DNA from: Rachycentron canadum
Lineage: Eukaryota > Chordata > Actinopteri > Carangiformes > Rachycentridae
Reading direction: 5' to 3'
Assembly (NCBI GenBank): GCA_038496675.1
Contig: CM076669.1
Location: 7,838,719-7,902,718 of the forward strand
Length of the DNA stretch: 64,000 bases
Part shown: positions 1-13,231 of the stretch, in pieces
Layout: each line of letters begins with the position of its first letter
How positions within the stretch are numbered: the first letter of the stretch is position 1
Notes under the pieces: generated by a model
Database searches by the model: none
The model's input: only the letters and a program-made list of their open reading frames with translations
Told to the model about the DNA's origin: nothing
Translations under genes and position numbers: made by a program

Positions 1-634
1 TTGTTTATGTGTGTAGATGCATATTAATATCAGATTTAATATGGTCTTGTTTGCTATTTGTTTTTTGTTTTATTTCATTTGCTCATTTTGTGACATTATT
101 TTTGTTCTGTTTGTGTGAATATGTATTCATACATGTGTGTCCATTGTACTAGCACATGGTTTGATGGGCAGTAATCATGGGACAGCCATTGAGGTGCTTT
201 CTGGGAATTGAGGCGAACTTAAAAGCTAGAGCTCAGTGATGGGTTTTGTCTAGAGTCAGTAAATCAGAAAATAAATCACAATGTAATGATGTTGGGATAG
301 AAAACCCTTTAAGAGTTCACTAGAGCTTAATTTAAGCACTTGTTTATATGGTGCAGACACTGCTGTCCGCACTTAATCCAACATCTGATTACAATTCAAG
401 TCTGATCATGTGGGAGTGAGGTTTAGGTCATCAAATACATTCTCTACTGTGATTTGATCTGGCACATAATCTTCCCTAATATAATCAGATTATGAAATGG
501 TGTGTTGATATATCCAAGCACACCACTATGCCTCCACTTCTTTTTGGCACCTCAGTTGAACTTTGCTATTAATTTGTGCTTATTGGGAGATAATGACTGC
601 TGTTTTTATTAAATTGAAATAGATGAAGGGAACC

Positions 635-661
635 TTTTTTTTTTTTTTTTTTTTTTTTTTT
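635..661. repeat. poly-T, 27 bases
   Basis: Uninterrupted T run in the upstream intron; could be the reversed tail of a retroposon, but no element body is recognised beside it. Confidence 0.97.
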
Positions 662-1639
662 CTCATCTGGGTTGTCAAGACATAATTAAATTGTGGTGGT
701 ATTTCACTCTCCCACTGTGCAGATAGTAGTTACAGAGAATTTTTGGTTGTTAAGGGCAAACAAGGCACAGTGATTATGGCCTTTGCTGTGTCAGAAGACT
801 CAGCAAGTAGACTAGATAGCTTTTGCTGCAAAATCAGAGTAAGATGTAAAATGTCTTTTGTGTGTGAATGCATCAAAGTTCAGCCAACAGGACTGCAAAG
901 TGCCTTCCTACCTATAGAACCGTGCAGTGAAATAGCTACACAGCTTGAACACAGAAACACCCAGATCACTGGAAAGAGCAAACGCACGCACACACATGCA
1001 CACACTACTACAATCTCAAGGTCATGTTGAACCCCTATAATAGCTCCTGCTGTTTGTTGGTTGTTAACATTTTCTCATGAAGACCTAAGAGTTTTTACTT
1101 ATTCATTTATTTGTAACAGCCAGAAGAACATGCGTGCTGATATCAATATAAAGATCTGTTAAACAGTCAACAGTAAGGAGTCCTGTTGCCAGTCTTTCTT
1201 AACTCCTTTGGGTATTTAGAGAGCTGACAGGAAATGAGGAGAAAGAGACATAAACAGATGAGTGATGGGATTACAAGGTCAACTTTGTAATTCTGTACTA
1301 TGCCGTATTGCTGTGTAGGGTGTGTAGATCTAGGAAATTTTGAGGAAGAGTGGTGTTCAGATTAGGTAGTATTTCTTCTGTCCTTTAGGGCCATAAATGA
1401 ACTCCAGAGATCTGGCTTTGCATGTTTTGCTCTGGTAGGAGTAAAGTAAGGGCTCTGTGAAGGGTTCATTTGGGTGCAGCCTATACTCATTTGTAGCAAG
1501 GAGCGGCTGCAGGGAGCAGATTTGCCTCTGCCGCTTCTCTGTGAGGCACCAGAGCAGAACGACTCAGAGAAAAGGATGAGAGAGAAAGATGGATGAAGGG
1601 GGAGAGAACCATTCTGTCTCTCTTCCTTCAATCTAACTC

Positions 1640-1875
1640 ATCCTGTGTCACCATTCGATCCAGTTCTTCCTCTCTGTGTTATTCTTGCAGACTTTTCCTC
1701 CACCTTTCGTTTCCTCTCTTGTCTCCTTTTCTTCTTTACCCTCTCCTCTTCTGTTTGTCCATACTTCCTGATTCCCGCCAGCCATCTTGTTTGTCTGTTT
1801 CTTAATCTCCCCTGTCGATTTCTTTCTTTCTTCCCTCCTGTTCATCTTTTCCCCCTGCCTCCCCCTCTCAATCTC
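1640..1875 (+). repeat. pyrimidine-rich tract
   Basis: About 235 bases of C/T-rich sequence on the sense strand; the overlapping open frames are products of this bias. Confidence 0.85.
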
Positions 1876-4800
1876 CTGTGTTTGTGTCCATGCAGTGTAT
1901 ACTTAAAGGTTAGTCATTGTTGTGAAACTTCTGCCCATTATTTCAGCATGTAGTCAAGCAGCCTGTGTGGTATAATTGCATGTCAGACTTTTGAGTGAGA
2001 ACACTGACCTTCCCTCAGAGCCTCTGTCTTCCTTCCTGAGTTAACCAGCCAGCCTATTAAATTCTTAATTGCTCACAGATCAGACACAGACAGATCGTGT
2101 AGCCTATATATTTTTACATTTTATTTATTTATATAATTTATCTTTGTTCGCACAGAAATACAAAGACACACACAAGGACCATCCAACTCAGTTTAACAAA
2201 GCTAGAAAGTTAAGTTATCATAAGACAAGAAGTTTCTAAATTATACCTTTTTTTTCATACTTCATGATATTATATTCTGTGACTACTGCGAAAACATAGT
2301 GCACCCCAGCAAAACAATCGAGCAACCAGCTGGATGCATGGTAGTATATCAATCATATAGAATACAATATCAGCTACCTGTACTCTGAAACCTACTTGTA
2401 CTCACCTGTTGGTCATTTAGTGCCACTTTCCAAACTCTGCAAAACACCCTAGAAAAAAGCTACTCAATCTACACTCGACTCACATCCTGTAACCCACAGG
2501 GAAGATCATAGAAAACACCCAGTAGCAAATTAGGGACACCCTTGATGTTAGGATAGGTTGTCACTAAACTTGAGTAACTAACTCGCAGTACCCTCCCAGC
2601 TATTCAGCAACCTCTCAGTAACCCTTCATAAAATTTTCATTTAAAATTTTAAATCTGTAATTATGACATTACAGACACATACAACAACAAAAACTGAGAA
2701 ACCCCCAAGTCCACAGCTTTCAGCAAGTTAAAACATTTCATTTTTGTGCATTGTTTTTCTTTCTGGGGACATACTTTATGTATATGGATGCCATGCATCT
2801 ATTTTGTTTCAGTAGCTGCATTAAAAGATTTCATTTTCAACAAAGCACTTTATTCCAGTAGATTGATTCTTGCTGTGCAAATGATGCATTAACTTGGTCA
2901 TATTGTTCTAAAATGCTTTTGAGCAGTAACTACAACTTATGAAAAAAAAAAAAAATTTCTTAGTAACGTAACCTGCTGTTGAATTATGTAGTCAAATAGT
3001 TATGGTTATTGACTCTGTCTCCTTGCAAATCTGCTCTCAGGGGTTTTGTGTATTACCCAAGGTGGTCTTGTATGAACAAAGAGTCAGTTGGAGAGAGTTC
3101 AATACAAACTTAGGGCAATCATTTCTAATATCATTGCCGTGTTTATGCTCTATAAGTCATCCTGGTAGCTATGCAGAATGATAACCATCAGGCCGCTGAA
3201 CTTATTCCATACAGCTAAGTAGGTGGACCATTAACTTTGGCTCTTTCACTGTATTATATTGCGCAGTGTTGAGGGTTTGAGCTTCATGCTCGTCTGATAT
3301 TTATAGAGACAATGGCAGAGGAGAGAGAGAGAGAGAGACAATGATATCCATTTTTGACAGTTTGCTGCTGATGAAGCTTGGTCCAAGCACCAAGAACATT
3401 GCAGTTATCTCTAATTGTGGGTAAAGTAGAGGGAGACTAGAAAATGGCTTTTATGTTTTTTTTTTTTTCCTGCAGTGTGGAGGCTCTTCTAAATTAATCT
3501 TCCAACTGTCCTTTGTTTCCCATATGCTTAATTTTAACTCTGTCCCAGCATTTCATAGGAACCAGAGCCAGGTGTGGTGTTTGTGTGCGAGTGTGTCAGG
3601 GAGAGTGCAGAGCTACATAAAATATTCATAGGCAGCATTCAGCGACATTATTCCTAACATCAATATTGCATTGCGCCTTTAAATGCCTTTGTTTCAAGGT
3701 ACTTGGGTTGAGCCTGTACTGTCATGCAGGTCTGTCAGAATCCACCCTGCCAGGCAGACTGTATTGAGACACACATTGTTTAGATGACAGGTCGACAGGT
3801 GGAAGCCTTAATGAGAAAGGTGGATGGAGAGGTAAAAGGGGTACAGGTAGGAGACAGTCATTTTCAAATTTGTTTTGTTTTGATATCTGTGCAAGAGTTA
3901 TAATATTTTATTATAGTGATTTGTTGTTAAGTAATTGGTAATGAAGGTTTTTACTACTAAATACTACTATTTAATAACTTGTACTGTTATTGAACAGTTT
4001 GCATATATACTCAGCCACGCACATATGTACAGCTTGTGGGGACACTTAGGGTTACTAAGCTGCACCATCTATAGCTGCACTAAGCTTCACCTATAAATCT
4101 TTTATATGAATTGCCATAGATCTGATAGTGTCCTAAAAGAACTGAAGTATTCCCAAGTACTTCTCTTCAAGGTCATCTCCTGAAAATAGTGTTACTTTTC
4201 TGGAAAGGCCAGCACAGTCCAACCCACTTGCCAACCACTCATCCTCAAATTAATGATACATTCCTGGTTCTGCCTTTCCATCTTTCTGTTTCCAAGACTC
4301 AATCCACTGAGCCATCAAAACACAGGTTACTGGGCCAAGATTATCCCTTCTTTTTATCCAGCACTGGTCCAAACATCATCCACTTATCCTTAGAAGATGT
4401 CTTTTTTTGTTTGCCATACATAGGTGCTGTCTTTCCCTCTCTCTGTCTGACTCAACCATTCTCTATCTCAAAGCTGCCCTTTCGTAACCACTGCCAATCT
4501 TCTACAGTCGAATGAAAAATGCTTCCAATATCCCATTGACAGGGCAATACTGACTGGAAACCAATAGAGATGAAGCAGACAGATAGGATCCAGCAAGTGA
4601 TAGTAGTCTCTGCTTGGGTTAGTCAGTCAACAGACTTCTTTGTGCCGGGAATTATGCTGTCTTGGACTAAGTTTTATCACTTGTCCAGGTTGCAGCTTTT
4701 GCTCACCATTCATATATTATCTTGGTAATTTACTATTTTCCTCTTTCTGAATTTAGCAAAATGTCTAAATAAGACCTTGCTTGTTTTATTCAATTCTGCT

Positions 4801-5284
4801 TCACCATTTGGCAGTCCGAAGTGTTGGTGTTAACAATGAAACAAAGCTTGATCTAAAATTTAATCCTGCTGTGGTGGGACTAGTCCAATCCAATCAAGCA
4901 TTTATTTTGTGCAGATATTGTCAGACACTTGTGAGCTACAGCTCCATGAGCTCCATGTTCATATCATAGAAGGCAAATTTGTTGCTTTTGCTGGCTCACA
5001 TGAGAACCACCCAAATCCTTTTTCTAATAACTTTGTTAACTACTCCTTCTCTAACAGTAGTTGCAATGGATAAAGTCAAAGCTTTTTAAGTAAAGGTAGC
5101 TTGGGTACATTAGCAGTACAGGCAGGGAGGCGTGGATCATGGGGAAATGGTGAATGTAAAAGGCCATTAGAAGGCTCCCTGCATGAGTGTGCGTTTGTGT
5201 GTATGTGTGTGAGTTGGAGCCCGATGATGGATGGAGTGTGCTGACGTGTGCAGCCCAGTGGACTGTGAGACTGGACATGGCTGG

Positions 5285-5460
5285 TCTCTCTCCGTCTCCC
5301 TCCATCTCTTTCTCCCACTCTCTGCCTCACTCCCTCTTTGCTTCACTTCCTCAGGGCCAAACATGTCATGTCGCCACTACTCACGCTCGCTCTTTCCTCC
5401 CTCTCGTTCTGTCTTTTTCTCTGTCTCTCTATCTCTCGTCTGGCTCTCTCTTGCTCTCTG
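5285..5460 (+). repeat. pyrimidine-rich tract (TCTC-rich)
   Basis: C/T-rich run with many CTCTCT and TCCCTC units on the sense strand. Confidence 0.85.
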
Positions 5461-6639
5461 ACATTTAGTGGTGTTGCAGGGCAAATGGCAGCTTTAAGAC
5501 ATTAGACATATTTTCATTTGACCTACCTGTCATCAGCTCAAAGCCAAAGGCACGGGGTGGTGATCATTTAGACCAGTCTGTCCATCATGATTCATCACTG
5601 TCTAAATTTTGGGTGTATTCACAGGTGAGTGAAGAAATGAATGAGATTTTTTGAAATGCAATAACAAATGAAAACCCTTCACATTGACAGATCAGTGCAT
5701 AATTTCCAGAAAACAGAGCTCCAAGGTGAAAAAGGCACAAACTGTATCCATGCCTGTTACTGCACACTTGACAACCAGGATGATTCACTTAAATTATCAT
5801 AATGAGCAGTGCACAAACCTGATGAGGCTGTAAATGAGTCATGCGTTTGACTTTAGTGTTCATGAATAGCAAAACAAAAATTTCACACCTTTTCAAAGCA
5901 CAACTTGAAAAATGGGGGGAAACTAATTGAAAATGTGTTATTCTAATAATTTGTTGTGTTATGCTAATGGTGTTTTCACCACAGGCACCAGGCAAGTCAT
6001 CAATTAGAAAAATGATGGCTCATAAATTGCTCCTTTTTGAATGTGGAGGAATTTCATGTGGCACTACTGTCCTATCTGTGAAATGCATCACACAGCCAGT
6101 CAACACAGTCCATCACTTTCAGGCATCCTCCTCCTTGTCAAGGTTACTTTAAAGCGTTTTCTTAGGATTTTTGTCAGGCTGGAGTTTATTAAGACCCTTG
6201 CCATCTTCATTTGTAATCACAACTCACTCAGGCACTCGCTCTGTCTGTTATGTGTTTATTTTACCTTGCTATGTTTGATTCTGAGCAGAGGAAGACTGTT
6301 AGGAAGAAGAATGTTTTCAGGGATGTTCCTCTTCTCCAATCAAGCACACTGTCGCCAAGTAGGGAGTGCGTTGCTAGGCAACTATGAGAACTCAGTGACA
6401 GGGTTCAAATGTTGGTCTTGTGTCTGCAGAGAGTGTGGTACCTCTGTCTATATCAGCACTTCACTGGATTGATGAGTCTTGTTTTGGGGAAATGATGTCT
6501 ATTACACGTTGATAGTCAAATTACTCTTCAATATAAATCATTTGGAAAGAAATGATATCAATTGATTTGAAGTCCGACACATGTTAACTGACTGGCACAT
6601 CAAGGGAATGTCCAAGTTCAACTCAACCCACTGAACATC

Positions 6640-7045
6640 AAAGTCGCAAATAACAATACTGAATAAAACAGATGATCGTTCCAATTACAGCGTCAAATCT
6701 CGTTTTTACTCTCTACCACTAGTTGGCAGAGAGGCACCACTTTGATTCTAGCCCAAAATTATATGTTCCTATTCAAAGTGTTCAAGGAGACAGCAGAGGG
6801 AAGATGCTCTGAATGTGCTCAAAAGCATTTATGCAGAAGCAATGGAAGTTATGGATCTGTTATTCGCCGATTCTGATTCTGAGGGAGAATATCTGCCTTT
6901 TTTGCGATGAGGATCACTTTTCTCATTTACACTCGGCCATTATCTCTAACAACTTTCAAGTCACAACCTTTTGAAATCTTGATGTCAAAATCCAGTATTT
7001 TTATTTATTTATTTTAATAAAACCCTGGTGCTTAAAGGGTTCAAT
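6640..7045 (+). mobile_element. possible piggyBac-like remnant (weak)
   Basis: One frame near 6825-6909 reads YAEAMEVMDLLFADSDSEGE then YLPFLR-stop, similar to the acidic N-terminal segment of piggyBac-type transposases. A few bases on, GCTTAAAGGGTT (7032-7043) resembles an AAAGGG-TTAA-type end. No catalytic domain is present and the assignment is weak. Confidence 0.25.
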
Positions 7046-7767
7046 GTTGTGCTGATATAGTATGACTTCTCCATGGTGCCCCCTCTTTGCAAGCTGTGGA
7101 ACAGCAGGGACAAAACTGGATGAATCTGGCATGAGGATTGAAAATCAATATACTGGTATATTGGCCTATATCTATGCTTCATTAGCACTATAATTGCATT
7201 TGTGACCTTTTAATTCCATTGGGAGACACTGCAACAGTGCAGCATGCAGTACAGCAGGTTTGAGAATGTGGGAAAAATAATGGAAAAAGTAAAATACTGC
7301 TGCTCTGGAAAATAACATCACATTTCATTGAACCCATTCACTATCTTGCTTAAGGTGAAAATTTTATATGATGTACTGTATATTCCTAATTCATGAGCAA
7401 TAGACACCTGTGTGGTTTTTAGTTTCAAAAGAAGCTTGATTTTTAGAATTAAATTTAAAAAAACGGGCTTTAGGTTGTTTTTCTCAGGCGACACTAAAGG
7501 ATCCTGGTGTGCAGTGCTCTAGACACTTGAACAGCCTAACTTTTTTCATTAAAGAGTTGAGTGGCCAATCATGCATTATAGAGATACCTATAGGGGAAAG
7601 AATATAGATGAGTGTGCGCTGTAGTCCAGCACCATGACGTGCATCACTATTACTGTTACTATAGCCTTCTGCAAGCTACTCCACCAGGTTGTGCAGTCAT
7701 CAGTATTGAAATTGAAATGGGTTGAAATTGTGTATTATTCGTTTCAATTATTGCTAATGCTCCACAG

Positions 7768-7948
7768 GTTGGAGGCGGAGAAGGCCCGGGTAACAGCGCA
7801 GGCTAACGCAGACGCCCAATCCCAGGTTCAGAACGAAGTGTCCAGGATGTTGTCTTTGGAGCGGGCTGTGGCCCAGGAGAGCCTTCAGCAGGCCCTCACA
7901 AGGGAGAGGATCGCCACTGAGGATGAGAGGCTCCGTGCTCAGCTCTTT
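7768..7948 (+). CDS. chchd3: chchd3 coding exon: coiled-coil (DUF737) segment
   Basis: The exon is 181 bp: one base completing a split codon (read as Arg if the previous exon ends in AG or CG), then 60 codons. It follows a CCACAG acceptor with a good branch-point-like TGCTAAT just upstream, and ends at TTT|GTAAGT. The peptide is highly charged and Ala/Gln/Glu/Arg rich with no proline, ending in a block LTRERIATEDERLRAQLF that parallels the ILRERICSEEERAKAKHL block of vertebrate Mic19. This region is the long helical part between the myristoylated N terminus and the CHCH domain. An in-frame ATG at 7634 lies in the intron and is not a start. The upstream exon it joins was not found in 1-7767. 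Confidence 0.92.
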
Positions 7949-8349
7949 GTAAGTTGTTATATAGATGTGAAGCAGCTACTTTGAACTTTCACCATCACAT
8001 TTTATCTTTGCCAAACAGTTTTATACCATTTTAACATTCAGGTGGTTTAAGTCTGTTTTACAATTTTAGACACACTGAACATTTTAACTGTATGACCTTG
8101 TCAGCACAGATTTGCTGATGAATGACATTTTTACATGAGGACAGGCCCCATTTTATGGTCATACATTCCAGTTCTATCACAGAAGTGAACCTATTTGCTC
8201 TAATCGACAGGTCTTGTCTGGTAAAGTGACAAATGTCAGAGCTGTGAGTGTGTGAGCATCACTGGGAGCAGTAATTCATAAGAACTGTCTCGACCAGGTC
8301 AACACTCAACCCCAGAAACGTACACAGCCACAAATTACATTCACATTCG

Positions 8350-8370
8350 TTTTTTTTTTTTTTTTTTTTT
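8350..8370. repeat. poly-T, 21 bases
   Basis: Uninterrupted T run shortly after the first visible exon. Confidence 0.97.
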
Positions 8371-9452
8371 CCCATGGTTATTTTGGAGACTTTTTGCATC
8401 ATAGCCTATAGCCCATATCTACATAATACACACTCAGAGGACAGTTTCAGTTCATTTTAATCAACATATGATTACATAAATCTTCACTACAGCCTCATCT
8501 TGTAGTTCGATATTTTTGTCCTCCTCCGCATCTCTCCCTGTTCATCCTTCTGTATTATAGAAGCTACCTTCATTTTGAGCTGCCTGTGTCTTTATTTCCT
8601 GTAAATTGTCCTTGTAAACATTGTCAGATGAGTGTTCTTTACCACACACACAGGCAGTGCATTGTTTTTAAAAAAGAAAACACATTTTCCCTGGAGTGCG
8701 GCTGCTGTTTACAAACCTATGCTATTGATTATATAGCTCATTTCACACGCTCATCGGCGTAATAGAAAAATGAATCATTTTGTTGAGAGAGAAAGAGAGA
8801 CAGAGAGAGGGGAACATTGACGTGATTCCACGCCGCAGGACAAGTGTATGAGTGATCCCTCGTTTGGAACAGCGATCAAATCGAAAGGGGGGAAAAAAAA
8901 GTCGAGGGGAGATATAGATAGTGAGGGAGCGAAAGGCATGATGTGATGTGTTTTTCGCCTTCAGCATCGGTGAAGAAAACTGTTTCAGTCATAGGTTTTC
9001 TGTTATTTAATTTCTCTTGTTTTTCGTAAGGAGAGAGACAGGACAAATGAGGGAAGGAAAGGCAAGAATGTAACACCTGCTTTGTATCTGTTATGTATGA
9101 AGCAGTATAGTGTGTGAGCTGTCACACAGGAGACTTGGTGTGCATGTCACTGCCTGCATCCTCCTGAAGTACAGACTCCCTGTACTTAAGAGAACCTTTC
9201 CTCCTATATGCTATGAAGATTTTCCTTGTAGCCCAAGGGCTAACCTGGGGACATTAGCAGCCTTTGAAACTACAGTTGGCAAGCACTGCAGTGTCTTTGC
9301 ATTCAGTACGAGACTGAGCATACATACCCAGAATCATATATATAGTCCTTCAGTTGATTGTGTCTATTCTTTCTCCACTTTGTCTCTGCTTCTTCAAAGC
9401 GTGCATATTGCAGCAGAAGAGTCATTGTCAGAGGGCTTTTCTGTTTTAAAAC

Positions 9453-9457
9453 TGTGT

Positions 9458-9512
<55 letters not shown>
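9453..9512. repeat. (TG)n microsatellite
   Basis: About 60 bases with one TC interruption; responsible for the Val-Cys runs in overlapping reading frames. Confidence 0.97.
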
Positions 9513-9514
<2 letters not shown>

Positions 9515-9809
9515 ATAATTTCTTCTGAGCATTCTTTTGGAGTGCTGGAGTTTTAATAGAATCCGACGGGTTATCAGTGGAGGCACAGTGCCGTTCTTAC
9601 CACTCATGTAATTGTCAAGTCAGACGCTTCCACACAGCCACTGTTCTTTTCAACTGTAAATGGACTTTTCCATTTTAAAAGGCAGCCTCTCGCCCAAGAC
9701 GTCTGCCGCCCATTGTCATTTCACTCTGTGTTTGTCAAACTCTGGGATTGTCCCCTACCCACAGTGAACTCAACTTTGATGAAACATAAAACATGTTTTT
9801 AAGGTCTTT

Positions 9810-9813
<4 letters not shown>

Positions 9814-9845
<32 letters not shown>

Positions 9846-9867
9846 TGTGTCTGTGTGTCTGTGTGTC
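9814..9867. repeat. (TG)n microsatellite, imperfect
   Basis: TG alternation with several TC interruptions after an eight-T run. Confidence 0.95.
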
Positions 9868-12800
9868 CTGACTATCTCTCGTTCTTCCCTTCTGAGTCTT
9901 AGTGTGAGACTTTATTTCTTTTGACCTGAAAAAAAAAATAGCAGAAAAACCAACTACTAAGATATCCAACTTGAAATATGTTGATATGAGTATAATGACA
10001 TTCTTTTCCCAAGCCCTCTCATCAAACAGTAAATCTTTAATAGCCATACCTATAGCCATAGGTCACCCTATAAATTAAATGAGCAGTGTCGTAAGGCACA
10101 TGAGGATCAGTAATTTGCGGGTGAAATTGGTTCTGATTGCTGGACAGAGTCAATACGTTGATCGAGAAAGAGCTCCAGGGAGAGGTCGTGGTTTGCTGTA
10201 CTAAGCACATAATCTGGTAGCTGATGAAGCTTTCAGAGGTGATTTGTTCAGTCCTTTTTCCCATTGAACCTGTTAACACCTCATGTATATCCCTCGATGG
10301 TGTACTGTTATGTCCTTGAAGAACCAGGTCATTAGATTAAGTCAAGTTGTTCTTTTACACTATATGTAGATTTCTGGACAACTCTTGACACAAAAAATAG
10401 GATTATGCTTTAGTGCTGCACCATCATAAGAACTATGACCATTTTGTTGTCAGGAAAACACCTGTAAATGCAGAGCATATCATGACTGCTTCCATGCAAT
10501 GCAGGTAAGTAATAGCTAGAAATGTGTGTTTTGGCTTAATAACAACCAAATTTTGATTCAGAAAAACTTTAGAGTGAGTGATACACATTGCTTTGCTATG
10601 TTTCCAGAAAATTACTTGTTTTTTTAAATTACTGAAACAAGTGAGTGTTTTGAAAACTGCTGGATTTATCTCAGCCCTCTGGCAGTTTTGGTGTCAAGAG
10701 AAATTTGTTTTTTTCCACATTGTGGAAAGTGAAGAAGTTTGGAGAGCATTGACTACATGGGTAAACATCGCATCTGTCAACAATCAATCTATCTGGACTG
10801 AGGACTGTTTTTGTTTTTGTTTTTTGTTTTTTTAAGTTGCTTTAATATAGGCAGAATAATGAAACTGAAAACAGAGATGTCATACAATAAGCTGATTTGC
10901 AACATGTCTTGTCTTTTAAATGTGAGCAGTAGAAAAAAGGTATATTGACAAAGGGTAAAATCTTCAACCAACCACCTTTTTAAAGAAGATCTATAGAAAA
11001 TTACTGTAAGAGGTAAAGAGACAGGAGGAGCTAGGTTATTTTCTAGTATAGAAAAGTGCTGTATTTCTAGATATTTCTAGAAAAGCAACATTCAGTCAAA
11101 ATTTCGCTGTTGTGATTGCATCAGTGATTTTTATTGCACTTCAAATTGTTTAAATTGAATATGAATTGACCTGAACCCTGCTCTCAGGTTCATTGCTGCT
11201 AAAAAAACATTTGTGCTCACAGCTGTAGTTCTTGGGTTCTTTGTCTCGTGCAGTATTGATTTGTCCCCCTCATTAAGATACAGGTCACGGTGAGCAGCAG
11301 GACCCCCATACATCCCCTCCTCTACTTCACACACAATGAGAGCAATGCTATGAGCAGTTATGCCTCCCCATGCTCACCTATAATGACCATAACCTCCGCA
11401 ACCATAGCTGCACCAATTACAGTAACACCCATTCTGGAGAATTGCCCTGAGACATGGGGTTAGACTTGAGTTGGGTTTCGTTTAGATTTTATTGATTTTG
11501 ACTCAGCTGATAGATCCTGTTTCTTATTTTATCCTGGTCCAGATTTTTGCCGTATAAAGTACTAAATTTTATGGATAGCTGAAAGTAAACCATCTTCATA
11601 TTTCAGGAAGCCATTAACAGTAATTTTGTCATAAATTATTATATATAAACTATTTTGGTGAAACTAATAAAAAAATAAAGAGGCATGATTATTCTCTCAT
11701 CTCTTATTTGAATATCCATTCTTCTTTACTTGTTTATTTGAGTTAAATATCACTTGTACTCACCATCAATTATAGAAGTGTTGTGGAGAGCTATGACCTC
11801 ACTGTCAACTTGCCAACCTGTAAATTAAGCCAGAAGTGTTTTTTACATCTGTTCCTGTAGCAGTTCCTGGGATCTATGCTTGTCCTTGATACATCAGATT
11901 ATTTTTTAATATAAAATGCCGTAATGAGTGGTTTCAAGTGTAGCTTGGGTCCTAAATGGATTCTACCACCCTGGTGGGAGTGTGTGTCCTTCAGGCTTTT
12001 CCAACACCAGTCACTCCCTCCCCTGTCAGCCTGACGAGCAGTAGCTAGCCAGCAAGTCTACCAGTAATTGAAACTTCACAGCAGTGTAGGCATGGGTGTG
12101 TGTTGTCGTTGTTGTTGTTGTTGGGTTCCTGGGGTGGTGTTGTCTGAGGGCAGCATGTTCAGTGTCAGTGCTCACACATGTTCTGCCACTCAGGGTGAAC
12201 CACAGTAAAGGAAAGGGGAACACTGGAGTACACAAGGGGTGCATGGTAGTTCAAGGCACAGCAGTATATTTGAGATTTCAGCATGCGTGTTCTTTGATCA
12301 GCTATTGGAAAGTTGAGAAACAAACAGACATGGTTCCTCTTTGAATTATTAATATTAAAATGAGTTGTTTTTCTTTAGTTGTGTTTGTCATTTTTAATTT
12401 CACTCTTGTCCAGAGTAGGGGGATTTCCTTGATCACAGTGGCTACAAATAACAGATGATCAAGCCAGTCAAATTCACAGTGAAAAGAAAATTGTTACAAC
12501 ACTTAAGTGTGTTGTTTTGTCTTCAACAGGCTTGGCAACCCAATAAAGACTGTATCTTCTCCTCATGTGGTCATTCTGAATAATTTCTTGATGAGTGGGA
12601 TTTAATGAGTAGACTGCCTGGTGTGAAAGAGCTGATTTGTGGCTTTATTTGGTCAACATAGCCTCATCAAGGAGTTACTTAGGTTCATTACACAAAAATA
12701 AAATGACAGGTCAATAAGTGAATAATTACCGAGCAGTATCAATTAGGAATATGAGTTGTTTTTTTTGTTTTTTTGCTTTTTAGTGGATATCAGTTGAAGA

Positions 12801-12999
12801 CAAAGCAGAAAAGAGTGGTGTATGAATGAACTCTACAAATATAATCTTGTCTTTATGTCCTGACAAATGAGCAAATTTGAGATATATGAGCACATGGCAC
12901 GAGCGAGTCATGTAACTCTCTTATTCACAGTCTACATCCATCTGTCACTCCACACATCTGTGTTTTAATGAAATCATAGACTTCCACCCCCCCCCCCTT

Positions 13000-13100
13000 T
13001 TGATTTTCGACGGCGCTGCTCCCTGCGGAGGCAAACTGGCCTAGTGGCCAATCAATCACTGGCCGCAGCGTCTCACCCAGACACAGGCTCTAACCCCAGG
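13000..13100. other. candidate conserved noncoding element
   Basis: GC-richer, higher-complexity stretch standing out from AT-rich intron. It holds CTGGCCTAGTGGCCAATCAA, including a CCAATCAATCA string typical of PBX/NF-Y-type sites. Regulatory function is inference. Confidence 0.25.
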
Positions 13101-13212
13101 CAGACTTTTCAATCAAACTCAGAATCATCAATCTTTCCTGGCTTTAAACAGTGGCCTGGGTGGGGTCTACCTGGTGGCAATGGTTTTGTCTACACTCAGA
13201 TCTTACGTTGAC

Positions 13213-13231
13213 TTTTTTTTTTTTTTTTTTT
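13213..13231. repeat. poly-T, 19 bases
   Basis: Uninterrupted T run; a separate C run of 11 lies at 12987-12997. Confidence 0.97.

Larger units (their letters stand above)
1..7767 (+). other. upstream intron of chchd3 (partial), no exon recognised
   Basis: No segment matching the N-terminal Mic19 motifs (MG-start, RVTFE, RLSENVI-like) was found on the + strand, so this is read as intron. It holds a 27-base poly-T (635-661), a pyrimidine tract (1640-1875), a short GA run near 3319-3338 and AT-rich DNA. A very short upstream exon could be missed by eye. The intron ends with a good branch-point-like TGCTAAT and CCACAG. Confidence 0.6.

Noticed and set aside
7634..7767. Upstream in-frame ATG as a start for the first visible chchd3 exon
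   Set aside because: The sequence before 7768 is intron with branch point and acceptor, and its translation does not resemble Mic19.
9110..9556. 148-residue + strand frame with a Val-Cys run
   Set aside because: Runs into a TG repeat, resembles no family and lacks coding character upstream.
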